From Amorphochlora amoebiformis (lineage: Eukaryota > Cercozoa > Chlorarachniophyceae): DNA of 64,000 nucleotides. A model generated the notes under the pieces. That model did no database searches and was not told where the DNA came from. It saw only the letters and a program-made list of their open reading frames with translations. A program made the translations under genes and the position numbers. The stretch spans positions 372,001 to 436,000 of the forward strand of contig BAAHQB010000146.1 of the NCBI GenBank assembly GCA_054601695.1, written 5' to 3'. The stretch's first letter is position 1, and each line of letters begins with the position of its first letter. Below are positions 1 through 61,483 of the stretch, piece by piece.

Positions 1-63
1 CACACACATATATATATATATATATATTGTTTACTTCTAATGTGCATGTATACAGACATACAT

Positions 64-159
<96 letters not shown>

Positions 160-217
160 GCATATACATATACATGCATATGCATATATATATATATATA
201 TATATAGATATATAGAT

Positions 218-254
<37 letters not shown>

Positions 255-394
255 TATATTATATGCGTGTATGAGTAGGTGTATTTGTGCATGTGTGTTT
301 GTTGCAACAAAATGTCAACTGCGATGTAATCTTATTATTACTAATATATATATATATATATACCATATACTAAGTATACAACATATATGGTATA

Positions 395-450
<56 letters not shown>

Positions 451-575
451 TTAATCTGGGTGTGTGTGCATGTATCACGGTGTACATAATGAGTTACATA
501 TCTTTTTGTAGTCTACATGCGCGCTTACCTGGATGTTCTTAGATGACCAACATATCAACAAACACTTTCATCTCA

Positions 576-627
<52 letters not shown>

Positions 628-665
628 ATATATAAATACATATCATATATATATATATATATATT

Positions 666-722
<57 letters not shown>

Positions 723-746
723 TCAAAGACATATGTGAACAATCAG
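1..746. repeat. (TA)n-rich sequence, apparently an upstream OGDH intron
   Basis: Nearly all alternating TA with short CA/TG patches and a little unique sequence near 270-345 and 475-575. It ends in an acceptor AG at 745-746, just before the first OGDH exon seen here. I found no exon in it that joins in phase to the downstream one, so it is most simply an intron whose left end lies outside the window. The Tyr/Ile frames on both strands are microsatellite translations. Confidence 0.75.
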
Positions 747-12133
<11,387 letters not shown>

Positions 12134-12206
12134 CTTTTCTCACATGTACTTATGTTTTTTGGTATGTACCATAGTATATTGTGGTGTAGATGTGGTGTGG
12201 ATGTGC

Positions 12207-12287
<81 letters not shown>

Positions 12288-12358
12288 GTGTGTAGAACTC
12301 TCAAACTCTTATAAAATTGTCTACAATTATATGTACATGCATATATTTTTGTATATAC

Positions 12359-12402
<44 letters not shown>

Positions 12403-12449
12403 ATATATATATGTGTGTATACATATGTGTGTGTATATAAATTATTATA

Positions 12450-12508
<59 letters not shown>

Positions 12509-12720
12509 ATGCATTTGGGGATCTACTTTATTTATTAAGTTTTCTCGTATGTACAATTAGTATGTACGCAAATATATACATTATACATCTGTACATACTT
12601 GTTTTAAAATACAAGTAAATTACTTTTATATAAAACATATAAACTTGCATGAATACTTACGTATAAGTATATACACATATTTACATGTATATATAAATGC
12701 ATATATGTATATATATTATA

Positions 12721-12762
<42 letters not shown>

Positions 12763-12869
12763 ATATATATATATATATATATAAGATGTAAATATATATA
12801 TATATATGTAATATATGTATTATATACATATATATTAGTGATATTTACATACATACATACATATATATA

Positions 12870-12907
<38 letters not shown>

Positions 12908-13206
12908 TCCAACAATCAGGCTTGGAAATTGAACGACATGGCGAGGGAGATTCCTGCGTAGTCTTGGAATTCAAGGGTTTCTGGAAGCCATTTTTCGTTA
13001 TGACCCCAATTCGTTATACTAGATCTAGGTTAAATCTAGTGAATATTATGCCTGAATTCGAATTATAATTATATTGACTACACTGAGACTGACTGCAGCT
13101 GGAGGATATTTGTTCTTGATATCACTAGATCAATTGCAGGTATCATATAAGATATACATATGAGTAGCTATATACACACATACACACACACACACACACA
13201 TAGATA

Positions 13207-13261
<55 letters not shown>

Positions 13262-13370
13262 GTGTGTGTATATGTATATGTGTATGTGTATATGTGTGCG
13301 CACAAGTGTGGGCAAAACGCTATGTGTACTGTGATAGATATCTTAGTATATGAAACTTAATAATTGACTC
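12134..13370. repeat. TA/CA/GT repeats downstream of OGDH, no gene seen
   Basis: Spacer after the OGDH stop. It is mostly (TA)n with (GT)n and (CA)n patches. A short unique part at about 12905-13140 has only brief open frames that join to nothing in phase. The OGDH 3' untranslated region should lie at its left end; I cannot place a polyadenylation site with confidence. Confidence 0.5.
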
Positions 13371-14095
13371 TAGTCTAGTCTAGTAGACATGCTACGCATG
13401 TGCGTATGTCTAGATGTTAGTACGTACGTATGTAAAGTTAGTCTGTTAGTACGTATGGAGATACGTATGACCGTACGTAGTACGTATTGATGTATTAAGT
13501 GTCGAACATATTTAGGTACGTACGTATTAGGTGGACTACAGTGTAATCTCAGTATTGTTGTACGAAGGTAAGTTAGTCGAGAAAAATAAGTGACTCGCGA
13601 TCGCGATGTTTCTATACTCTCTAGACTCTAGATACTATATAGTGTTGTGCTTAGCGAAAACGTCGGTGGCCGGTACGTACTTCAGTTGGATGACTTTGAA
13701 TTTGAATTTCACACTTACATGCATGAAAATATCGGTACACATTTCCGTTTCCTTCCATGGTTGAAAGGTTTTCTGCATTTGATACATGACAGATTGTCCT
13801 CATAGGTACTAACCTCTGTTAATTGCACTTATTGCTAATCCAAGTTGACAAGACATATGAAAGTTTATACGTAAACTGATATTTACGTTAGTTCTCGGAT
13901 TTCGTATACATACGAGATATTAGATACCGTGTATCCTGACTATGATCATGATCGAAGTATAACTTGCCTAGTATTTTAACAATTAGATAGTGGTAAGCAG
14001 TATATGTCGGGCTCTACTAACTGAAATATCGATCGACTCGGATCCGGTCTGATGATGAATACTAAGGCTTGAGTATGATCTAGAGACTATTTAGA
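13370..14095. other. Spacer rich in CTAG, GTAC and TACGTA palindromes
   Basis: A block free of TA tracts with unusually many 4-6 nt palindromes: tctagtctag near 13370, tacgtacgta near 13420 and 13513, repeated tacgta around 13440-13500, and ctagac/ctagat near 13620. No open frame of note and no RNA gene recognised. The same style recurs at 43.4-43.8 kb and 59.9-61.1 kb, also in spacers at gene 3' ends. Confidence 0.6.
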
Positions 14096-14190
14096 CTAAC
14101 ACACACACACACACACACATACACATACATACATACACATATACATATACATATATGCATATACACATACACACATATATACACATACAT

Positions 14191-14254
<64 letters not shown>

Positions 14255-14264
14255 ATATACGTAA

Positions 14265-14295
<31 letters not shown>

Positions 14296-14336
14296 TACAC
14301 ATACATATACATACATATACACACACACACACACAC

Positions 14337-14381
<45 letters not shown>

Positions 14382-14577
14382 TATACATACACACACACAT
14401 ACATGCATGCATACATAACATACACACATATACATAATACTTATATACACACATATACACACATACACATATACATACATACATACATATACACATATAT
14501 ATATATATATATATATAATACACATATGTATACATAGACACACACACACATATACACATACACATATACACATACAC

Positions 14578-14618
<41 letters not shown>

Positions 14619-14629
14619 CATATATATAT

Positions 14630-14662
<33 letters not shown>

Positions 14663-14824
14663 ATATGTTTTGAATATATGTACATCTATGCACGCATAAA
14701 ATATAAATTTCTTTGTAATAGACGTACAAATGACATGTTTTTTTTCAAACACACACGCATATATATATATATATATATATAGATATGTATGTGTACTATG
14801 TACATTTAAAATCTGAAGATACTT

Positions 14825-14911
<87 letters not shown>

Positions 14912-15088
14912 ACATGTGTACATTTAAAATCTGAAGATACTTTACATATATATGTACACATATACGCATATATACATATTTATATATATGTATACATACA
15001 TATGTGTATATGTATATGTATACATATATACATATGTATATACATACATATACATATACATATATAATATATACACATATATATATAT

Positions 15089-15136
<48 letters not shown>

Positions 15137-15214
15137 TATGTATGCATATATACATGTTACCATATGCATCCTAAACGCTAGCGTAATCCACCTATACATA
15201 CATACAAGCAAACA

Positions 15215-15267
<53 letters not shown>

Positions 15268-15320
15268 ACATAGAAATGTATATATATATATATATATATA
15301 TATAAGATAACCCCAACCCT
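14095..15320. repeat. (CA)n/(TA)n microsatellite field
   Basis: Interleaved CA, TA and TACA repeats with no gene. A segment gtacatttaaaatctgaaga occurs twice (about 14799 and 14918), each followed by tactttacatata and separated by (TA)n. The long Cys/Val/Tyr frames on the minus strand are translations of CA/TA repeats. Confidence 0.75.
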
Positions 15321-15362
15321 AATCCTAGTAAACCTTTAGGTATTTCGATTGTATGATTATAG

Positions 15363-15420
<58 letters not shown>

Positions 15421-15472
15421 CATAAGACTTAACAGAGAGGGATCCATATATTTACACATCAAATTATTAAGG

Positions 15473-15514
<42 letters not shown>

Positions 15515-15559
15515 TATATATACACACACACAAACATATATATATATATATATATATAC

Positions 15560-15603
<44 letters not shown>

Positions 15604-15663
15604 ATGTATACATATATATATAAATATATACATCCATATGTTTACAAATTTTTTTATATATTA

Positions 15664-16287
<624 letters not shown>

Positions 16288-16290
16288 CAC

Positions 16291-16359
<69 letters not shown>

Positions 16360-16415
16360 GTATGTATATATATATATATATATACATACATATATATATA
16401 TATATATACAAATAT

Positions 16416-16470
<55 letters not shown>

Positions 16471-16485
16471 CTCAATTCATATACG

Positions 16486-16529
<44 letters not shown>

Positions 16530-16632
16530 ATACATATACAGGTATGTAGATGTCTAGGATATCTTACCGAGAGGGCTAACAGCTGCTCTAAGCTTACATG
16601 ACGGTCAAGGTCGACGTCCAGTAACTAGATTA

Positions 16633-16840
16633 GTTTGGGTTAGTGTTAGGGTTTGGATTAGGGTTCTAATCAGATTATTCAGAACGTTTTAGCCTTTAGG
16701 TTATTGAATCCGCCACTTAGCGGGCTGTTATGTCGGGTGTCGGGTAAGGAGTAGGTTTAAGTTGGACCTCTCGATTAAATTTGAATCTAGAATTAGACTT
16801 AACAATTGACTCAGGTTTAGGCTTAGGTTAGGGTTAGTGT
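16633..16840 (+). repeat. Degenerate TTAGGG-like repeat
   Basis: Scattered GTTAGGG, GGTTTAGG and GGATTAGGG units between unrelated sequence, as in a decayed telomere-type array. No coding potential seen in 16530-16930. Confidence 0.5.
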
Positions 16841-16926
16841 TTAGTTTTGGAACTTTGTGGGCGGTGCCGAGGGAATGCAGGAGTCTTCTAGTACTTTGAA
16901 TTATGGTTGATGTGTCAGTCAGTGTT

Positions 16927-16961
<35 letters not shown>

Positions 16962-17008
16962 ACATGTGTGTGTAAATGTGTGTATGTGTATATAATATAC
17001 ATACATAC

Positions 17009-17087
<79 letters not shown>

Positions 17088-17163
17088 TATACCTTCATAC
17101 ATATATACACATACAAATATATACATGAACATTCACATGTATATCTACATTCATACGTATATA

Positions 17164-17237
17164 TATACCACACACCCACATGTACTTATCACATCATTTT
17201 GGATATACGTAAATATTCACATATAATTATACACATC

Positions 17238-17305
<68 letters not shown>

Positions 17306-17440
17306 ATACACACCCACACATAAATAATATCACATCAACTTGGATATACGTAAATATTCACATATAATTATACACATATACACGCACACACACACACACA
17401 CGCATATATATATATATATAACACAAACTAATAAATATTA

Positions 17441-17490
<50 letters not shown>

Positions 17491-17567
17491 ATAAACACCC
17501 ACTTGTAAATATCACATCATTTTGGATATACGTAAATATTCACATATAATTATACACATACACACAC

Positions 17568-17628
<61 letters not shown>

Positions 17629-17698
17629 ATATACACCCACACGCACATATAAATAATATCACATCAACTTGGATATACGTAAATATTCACATATAATT

Positions 17699-17706
<8 letters not shown>
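17164..17706 (+). repeat. Four-copy tandem repeat, unit about 150 nt
   Basis: Four copies, at about 17164-17235, 17301-17379, 17485-17560 and 17621-17706, share accatacacacccac, tatcacatca, and ttggatatacgtaaatattc followed by acatataattatac. Copies 1 and 3 share catcattttgg while 2 and 4 share catcaacttgg, which suggests duplication of a two-unit block. TA or CA tracts of varying length fill the rest of each unit. Confidence 0.85.
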
Positions 17707-17780
<74 letters not shown>

Positions 17781-17782
<2 letters not shown>

Positions 17783-18060
17783 TTAGAATTAGGGTTAGGG
17801 TTAGGGTTTAAGGTTAGGGTTGGGTTAGGGTGAGGGTTATGGTACGGTTTTAGTTAGGGATGAGGTTAGGGTTAGGGACAGGGTTAGGGTAAGGGTTAGG
17901 GTAAGAGTTATGTTACGTTAGGTTTTGGATAAGTTACGGTTAGGGTTAGGGGCTAAGATGGGCTAGGATTAGAGTTAGGGCTAGGAATATGGAGTTACGT
18001 TTAGGGTTACGGTTAGGGTTAGGCTTTGGGTTAGGGATAGGGTTAGGGTTAGGCTTAGGT
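17781..18060 (+). repeat. Degenerate TTAGGG array
   Basis: About 280 nt of GTTAGGG units with many variants (GGTTACG, GGATTAG, GGGACAG), directly after a (TA)n tract and before a GACAGAGAGA-type stretch and a (CA)n/(TA)n tract. Plus-strand orientation is the same as the array in the OGDH intron. Confidence 0.8.
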
Positions 18061-18161
18061 TGAGATTATGTTAGTATGGACAGAGAGTCGGATACAGACA
18101 GACAGAGAGACAGAGAGAGAAGGACCGAGAGTCGGACAGAGAGGCGGATAGACACACACAT

Positions 18162-18237
<76 letters not shown>

Positions 18238-18329
18238 ATGTATTACATAGAAAACAGTGAAGCATACCAATATCTCCTTACACAACTTTCCATCCTACTC
18301 CTAACCAATTCAAAACAAACCTAAATATA

Positions 18330-19204
18330 ACTCAAACGTAGCCCCTCGTCTATCCTCCCCCCCATTTCTCCTCCTCTCCTACTGATTGACCTTATCCATC
18401 TCACTGAAAATCATCATTAGCTCCTGCGTCAGCGCCAGCCGCGAGCTTCGCAGCCTTGCCCGACCACTAGCAGCCTTGCCCGACCACTCGCAGCCCTCCC
18501 CCTCTTCCAGAGCCACGAATCCTTCCGCTAACATCAACCCACCAAAATGGCATTCCTTTAAGTGATTTACGTCGCAGAGGCGAAATGGGTGAGCGGTGGA
18601 GGGGCTGGAGACGGAAAATATGCAACAGGGGCCACGGAAGCCATTTCGGAATCCAGGAGAATGATTCTGGGTTCCGAAAGCGAACTGTGAGGCTGTGATT
18701 CGCAATCCCCACGACGATTCTGACCCTTCCCCACCACAAAAGTTTCTGTGTTGGGGGTCATCCCTAAAACCCCCTTCCATCTCCATCACTTCCCTTGTTC
18801 ATCCCGACCATTGTCCGTCCCATTCGAAAGGAAATCGGTTGATGCCTGCTGCCCAAACCCTCGTCCATTGTGCCCTGAACCTCCTTCCAATTGGGATGTC
18901 TATTCCCGGCTATTTGCAGACATGATGATGCCCTTCTCCCCCCCCCTTTTGCGTTGCGCCAGGGGGGGGGCGGGCCTCCTTGTGAAAGAGCACTCTCATA
19001 TCAACCGCCGTTTTCAGGTGGAATGGCTTCTACACGCGCGGCAAAAAGTGGCGATCTTTTCGGTTCGAATTACTCTAATTGTAGTTCTAGGTCATTCTAC
19101 CGGAACGAAGACAAACCCGAAAAATTAATTTGGAAGTGCAAAGCAAAGATGGATATGTCACTGCCGAACATAATCCACAAGGCAGAAGCCGAGCGTTTGG
19201 GACG
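18330..19204. other. GC-richer region upstream of the RGS receptor gene
   Basis: A TA-free block just before the proposed start codon at 19205, so a natural place for the promoter and 5' untranslated region. It contains a 20-nt direct duplication near 18450-18490 (cagccttgcccgaccact twice) and a run of nine G near 18962. Open frames of 60-136 codons exist on both strands but overlap each other and resemble nothing I know, so I do not call a gene. Confidence 0.4.
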
Positions 19205-43213
<24,009 letters not shown>

Positions 43214-44175
43214 TTGACCGTATAGGATTACTTTATGTCTCAATCTTAATATATTAAGCTTGTTTTTGCTCATCAAACTCTCGCGCGCCGATCCAAGACT
43301 GAAAACTAACAAATTAACAGCGGAATTCCTTAAGCCATTTAAAGAATGATCATCTGCCATACTATATATATATATATATATGAGATAATTCTGTCGTTTT
43401 TTAAAAATAGGAAAAAAAGCATCCTATCACTTTTCCTACGCTTACACCAGTTACACACAAACTAGATCTCAGTTTACTAGTTTACATTTGTTATAATTCT
43501 AGTTGTTATACTAGTATGATCTAGATGATATTCTAGATCTATAGATATTATTCAGATTCTTGTTACTAAGTCGTGCTGATTCCTAGATTCTATGGTCTAG
43601 TAGTCTAGGTAGTTCATACAATTTTTTGATGTTTTAAAAACCTACACTAGCGATCAGAGGACAGACCAAAACTTAAAACTGGAACTGACGGAGATTCAGG
43701 TAATCGCATTGTGAGTATAACTTGCTGGGTTGGCGAGACAACGTCGCAACAGCTATCTTAGCAGCTACCTATAGTATTCGATCGAATCTTAATGGTTTCA
43801 ATTGAGGAGACCACGTGATTTATAAGGACGCAATTTTAGCAGTCGCACTTAGAAAAAAAGAGAGTTGAACGTTTTCAAGGGGGAGGTTAAATCGCTCTTT
43901 TTGATTACACGGAACCAAAAATAAAAAAGATTTCCCGCAAATCTTTTTTCTCTTTGTTTTTGATTTCTTAACCTTTTTCTTTCTTTTTGACCGTGTTAGA
44001 GAGATTTGACTTCCGTCGTTAGAATTCCTCCTGGAAATATGAATGAGGTTTAATAAATAAATATAAACATATGAATATATAAAAACGCATTTTTACATGT
44101 GTATACATATGATTGACTCATGCGTGCCTATGTAACATAGTTACACAATTTAACATTATATTTGAAACATACATG
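43214..44175. other. Convergent spacer with CTAG-rich block
   Basis: Lies between the stops of the RGS gene (+) and the HMG-box gene (-), so it must hold both 3' ends. At 43470-43640 CTAG-containing words are dense (gatctagatgatattctaga, ctagtagtctaggtag). At 43900-43990 a T-rich stretch with cttttttctctttgtttttg follows, which could belong to either 3' region. No coding exon seen. Confidence 0.5.
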
Positions 44176-45715
44176 TTATAATGTAAATACCTTGACAGTG
44201 GATCCTAGGCTCCAGAGAGGATATTGATACTCATCCCACACTCCTCCTTGTTTGAGCTCCGTCTCCCACAAGTCCGTTGAGAAGAGGGGGTTATCATCCT
44301 TTCCTTCAGCGCCACCAAAATCAGGGGTCTTTCCTTCTCTTTCCTGCGACGGTACGTTCGAAGGACCCAGGGGAACATCAAGAAGCGGTGGTAACTGATC
44401 GACCGTCGGAAAATCGTAGAGGGTTGAAAGACCTTCGTGGCTGCCGTCGGAATTGCTGTCTAGGAGTTCCGGAAGATCATCTCCCGGTGGGATCAGCGGC
44501 CCGGATTTGGCCGTGCTCTGAACGGGTGGCAACGGCAGGGCTGAGAGCATAAGGTCGGCACCGCTGATCGGAGACAGATGAGGTTTGACGTTGCCGCTAC
44601 CCTTGAGGTCGAGGGGCTCGAAAGTTGTAAGCTTGATCTTCTTCCGCTGTGGAAGCAACGGGGGAGTCGCGGGTGGCGTCGGAGTAGCAGTCGTGTCGTC
44701 TAAGTTGAAGCCGAAAGTTTCGAGCTCAGGGGGTGTCGGCGTCCTTCCGGGGGGGCTTGGGCTCCTTGGCCGCTTGCTGCGGCGGTGGTGGTTTCGTGTG
44801 GGGTTGTTTTTTGGGCTGCTGACCGGGCTATCGCTATGTCGGACGTTGTTATGAGGTAGACCCAGCGGGGGTAGCTCAGAGTAATGCAGTGGAGGGGGTA
44901 GGCCCAATCCCTTGGGGGATGCGATCGGAGAGTGTACATCAGGATGAGCCTGGCCAAGAAGACGTTTCTGGTAGATTACCATCTCACGTTGGTATCGCTC
45001 GCGGTCTCGGTCTGCCTCAATTTTGTAAACCTGCATTTGCAACGAGGTGAATACGCATGCGCATGTAAGTACCAATTGCGAAGATACCTGTCTATCGGCG
45101 GGACTCATAGACTTCCAGCGAACGCCGATTGACACGGCAAACTGGCTGCTATGTACCGGACAGGAAGACGCAAGTCGTTTCAGGCGGCGCTTCTCGGCGA
45201 TCTGGAAGCAGTTGTACGCTGTCTTTGGACGCTTAGGTTTCTTGATCTGCAAAACCATAGAACGTCATTACTTTTGCGATCAGTTATGAGCCCAAATTCT
45301 AAACACAGGACAATACACAAACGTACATCTTCATAGACGGGAGCCTTGGGCCTCATCATGAACTTCTTCTCGCTCATTATGCACTCTATGCTCGGCACCA
45401 GGACGTTCGGCTGGATGTGCTGCGGCTGGTGATGGTGCACGATAGGCTTGTGGAAAGTGCGACGAGCCCCTTCAACGGAAATCGCATTGTAGGGCTGTTT
45501 GGGCTGGATTCTGTAGATGATTCCATCGTGGTGGAGGACGGCAGGAATCGCCGGTGTATTTATTTGCCGGGCAGCATATACTGAGGAGAAAAAACATTGT
45601 GATGCCGCGGGCTTATCGTTTAATTTTCAGGCTCGAATTTCCAGGTTAGAATGACGCAATCCACAAGATATATGTGTTTAGGGGTGTGTTCACCTGGGAC
45701 AGCTCCAACGCACAT
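44176..45715 (-). CDS. HMG-box protein, proline-rich, 429 residues
   Basis: A nuclear DNA-binding or chromatin protein by family. CDS on the complement: 45694-45715, 45327-45580, 45088-45246, 44176-45030; phases match and the sum is 1290 nt. Start MCVGAVP, stop TAA at 44176. Residues about 8-92 carry YRIQPKQPYN, a His-rich VHHHQPQH and ECIMSEKKFMMRPKAP. One HMG box covers about 95-165: KKPKRPKTAYNCFQ, then GVRWKSMSP, then RERYQREMVIY, giving the expected PKxAYxxF start, central Trp and basic Tyr-containing third helix. The rest is a low-complexity tail rich in Pro, Ser and Asp, with a basic RRSKRPRSPSPPGR motif that could be a nuclear localisation signal and an acidic DDLPELLDSNSDGSHEG. Introns are short (113, 80, 57 nt) and without TA. 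I cannot assign an ortholog. The start was chosen because a 22-nt first exon splices in phase and its ATG lies just upstream of a good donor. Confidence 0.88.
45031..45087 (-). other. 57-nt in-frame intron splitting the HMG box
   Basis: On the minus strand the sequence after GCC GAT AGA CAG is gtatct, and the acceptor is caaatgcag before GTT TAC AAA. Removing it joins SPADRQ to VYKIEADRD, as in normal HMG boxes. The intron is a multiple of three and has no stop, so retention would add 19 residues between helix two and helix three. Confidence 0.75.
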
Positions 45716-46420
45716 CGCTTTCGCGGCTACTCAGAGAATGGATGGCCGTGGGGTGTTGTTGAGATTACAGTGCGCGTGCGGCCGCTGCGCTTGACTGTCG
45801 AACGGGAGGTACAAACTCGACGGGTACCCCTAGCAAGAGAAGTTGTATTATAGCCCTCTAATAGTAACCCAAATTCTCCTAAAGAAATCCCAACAAGGGG
45901 GATCAACCGGAAACATCTCTAAAAAATGCAAACCAAGGGTACTACGCAAGGCGGTGTCACGATTCAGTGTGTGATACAGGGATGTATCACGTAAAATTTG
46001 CGTTACCTAACGCCATATTTGAAGTTATTTTGCGCAACGTCACAGAAATGACGTTTTCGGTATATTAGAGGTCAATAAAGCTCTTCCCGCTCGTGTCAAC
46101 TCTGATTCTGGATATTAGATCTTCACAAGTCGAATAATTCACCTTTTCTTCTTGCCGGCCGTGGGCTAGGGCCGTTTTCTGCCAACCCATCCGTCACAGG
46201 TCACGCCCCTTGTCACGCAAGCTCTTGAACACAGTCACAGGTCACCCGTAAACGCGGCAAAGATGACTCTCCGCTGTTCGCGACTATCTTAGCGGGCTAC
46301 CAGGTAGCTTGACCTGTACGTGGCGAGGTTACCCGGTCCGACACTTACGTAAATTCATGTTAAATGCCAACCGGGAGAGATCCATTCATATGACAGAGCC
46401 ATATGGACACGAAAGCCCTC
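45716..46420. promoter_or_regulatory. Probable 5' region of the HMG-box gene
   Basis: A GC-richer, TA-free stretch upstream of the HMG-box start. It has a 12-nt direct repeat GTCACAGGTCAC at 46193-46204 and 46234-46245, and an imperfect palindrome CGTCACAGAAATGACG at 46039-46054. These could be protein-binding sites, but that is a guess from repetition alone. No TATA-box position is clear. No gene seen. Confidence 0.35.
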
Positions 46421-46427
46421 CCTCCAT

Positions 46428-46507
46428 ATTGATCGTGTTGAATGTGTCCAGTTTGATGAAGGTGTATCTTTTTTCTGTGGAAGTATATTTTTATAGATAT
46501 TCAATTG

Positions 46508-46600
<93 letters not shown>

Positions 46601-46680
46601 ATCGTGTTGAATACGTACTGTTTGATAATGAAGGTGTATCTTTTTTCTGTGGAAGTATATTTTTATAGATATTCAATTGC
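46428..46680 (+). repeat. Direct duplication, about 82 nt, separated by (TA)n
   Basis: 46428-46507 and 46598-46679 share ttgatcgtgttgaat, gaaggtgtatcttttttctg and tggaagtatatttttatagatattcaattg. They are separated by about 90 nt of (TA)n. No splice junction is evident here, so this may be the same duplication process acting outside a gene. Confidence 0.85.
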
Positions 46681-46718
<38 letters not shown>

Positions 46719-46760
46719 GTATATACATACATACACACATATACATCACATAACATACAG

Positions 46761-47107
46761 GGTAATATAATATGGGTCATCAAATCTGCCCAGTGCGAGG
46801 TGCTCGATACGCAAAGTTCGTCAGATTCATGCATTGATTCGTCAGACTCGTCAGTACCACCGGGAGTTTTAAACCACCCCTTCAAAATTAATTTGTCGCA
46901 TAAGTAAGTGGTCTGATGACACGATATTATTATTGTGTGCCTATAATAATGAATTTAGGTTACGAAAAAGAAAAAGCACACAGTACAGTACTTCCCATCT
47001 CTAAATTATTATTGAAGAAAATATTTTTTCATGAACAAGACGGGAGAACAATTTCAGAAGAGCTATCCAGCAGATTCGTAACAGAGAAATACAGCCTTCA
47101 AAATATA
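46761..47107 (+). other. Possible exons or decayed gene, unassigned
   Basis: Following an acceptor-like acatacag, 46761-46907 is open for 48 codons (GNIIWVIKSAQCEV ... SSSDSCIDSSDSSVPPG ... LSHK) and ends either at TAA or at a gtaagt donor at 46906. A second open stretch, about 46959-47107, follows tttag and ends ATA G with a gtttgt donor (GYEKEKAH ... ISEELSSRFVTEKYSLQNI). The two do not join in one phase. They resemble no family I know; they could be a small gene, a pseudogene or a mobile-element fragment. Confidence 0.3.
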
Positions 47108-47370
47108 GGTTTGTTTGGGTTTTTTATATTTATTATTATTATTAAATATTTATGGGTATATGTGTTAATTTTGTCTTTTTCCCATGCTCCTATGAGACTA
47201 AAAAGGCTCTTTCCATCATTAAGTATATCCGCTTAAGGATATATAAAAGACATCAGTGCAATATAACTATCCATTGTTACGCTCCTTCTTAAGTCTTTGC
47301 GAGTGAACTTCTGATCACCACCACCACGCGTGGCCCAGATTGCCCCCCAGAAACCGGCAGAGTAGTAGCG

Positions 47371-58837
<11,467 letters not shown>

Positions 58838-58890
58838 CCCTGACCGCCCCTAACTCTCACCGCCCTAACCCACCCACCCCTAACCCTCAT

Positions 58891-59879
<989 letters not shown>

Positions 59880-59880
<1 letters not shown>

Positions 59881-61130
59881 TCTAGCAGTATTAGATACTC
59901 TAGACTAGTGACTAGAGACTCTAGTACTATTATTATTATGCTAGCTATGAGGATCTAGGATCTAGAGAAAGAATATGTATATGCACATCATCAATTTTCA
60001 TACAGGTCTATCTAGGCTATATATTGATGTGGATATACTTACGTATACGTATGTCTAGATGAACGCACACGATCCAACTAGTATGTAGTTGTACACGGAA
60101 ATGTGCGTAACACGTCTAGACACGTACGTATGCGCACTGTCAAGTTATTTGTATGCCTAGTCCGTACATTCGCAATGTAGTCAGTTGTAGTCTAGCTAGT
60201 ATGTCTAGACGCTAGATGTCATGGTATCATCTGCATTACACTAGTCTGATCTCAGCGAGTAGTACTAGTAGTAGATAATAATAAATAGTAATAGTATTAC
60301 GCGGCCTCAGTGTGTAATCATGAGTAGACCACGGTATGTACAAAATTGTGCACTGATGTTAGTCTAAATATTGGCGTATATGTCTATATCTAGATTATCA
60401 CGGTGTCTTGTATAGTAGTTGTATGTTGAGGCTCATAGGTTTTTAGACATCAATCGCCGACGCCGCAGTATACGTCATGCGTATACGGTATCTTGATCTA
60501 GTATATACACTTGTAACTTTTACGCAGGTATCATGATTCAAGTTTGCACAAGTTGTGTACCACCGTATCCTATCGTCTGCTAGTTGCTAGCTAGCTGATG
60601 ATCAGCCTGGAAGTCTAGAACTGGAGTACGTATACACAAGATACACTAGATACTGAGTACGTATCATGATACGTATGTACGTATACGTACATGTACAAGC
60701 ATATACTAGATATACGTATACGTACGTATTATATACGTACTAGAGTACGTTAACCGCGTACACGTATACCCATATCATAGTATCGAACAATATATTTATA
60801 CCAGATATATATATACGTTTACACTGAGCATATCTAGCCTGTAGCTCCACTACGAACGAACTAGCTGTAACTAATAATAGTAATAAATAATAGCTAGCCT
60901 TTCCGTATTTCTAGTATTTGACTGATCAGCTAGCGATACTAGATTGATACCCAGGATACTAGTACCCTGTTTACTAGATTTACTAGTAATACTAGATGAT
61001 ACTGGTAATACGTACGGCGACAAAGAACAATTGCTAGAATCTCCAGAATATTCTAGAATATATACCATACATTGCATGCAGAGCACAGCCTAATGGTAGT
61101 CTAAGACTACCTTTTTTTTTTAAGACGAGT
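59880..61130. other. TA-tract-free spacer rich in CTAG and TACGTA palindromes
   Basis: About 1.25 kb dense in CTAG, GTAC, TACGTA and GATC words, for example ctagactagtgactagagac near 59900 and acgtatgtacgtatacgtac near 60671. It lies between the ends of the convergent membrane-protein and helicase genes. No open frame of note and no tRNA or rRNA recognised. Confidence 0.6.
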
Positions 61131-61346
61131 GGATTTCATGAATGTAATTTAATACCAGACAAAGCAGAGAGCCAAGAAACGTACCAGCAGCCACATATTT
61201 ATTTCTTCGCACGACTGACCGATCCGCATCTTGGACTCAACTTAGAATTTCTAGAGTCCCTTGTTGACTTCCGAAGTCTCCCATATCCGCTAGGATAACC
61301 ATTCTCATTCCAATGTAAACATCATACACGTATACACATGTATGTG

Positions 61347-61390
<44 letters not shown>

Positions 61391-61403
61391 CGAGTGTTTA
61401 TAT

Positions 61404-61437
<34 letters not shown>

Positions 61438-61483
61438 GTGTTTACATCTGCACTTCACACAATCCAGAACACATCACACCTGA

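Noticed and set aside
18379-18789. 136-codon minus-strand frame upstream of the RGS receptor
   Set aside because: No recognisable domain, overlapped by equally long frames on both strands, and includes a small direct duplication. More likely 5' flanking DNA.
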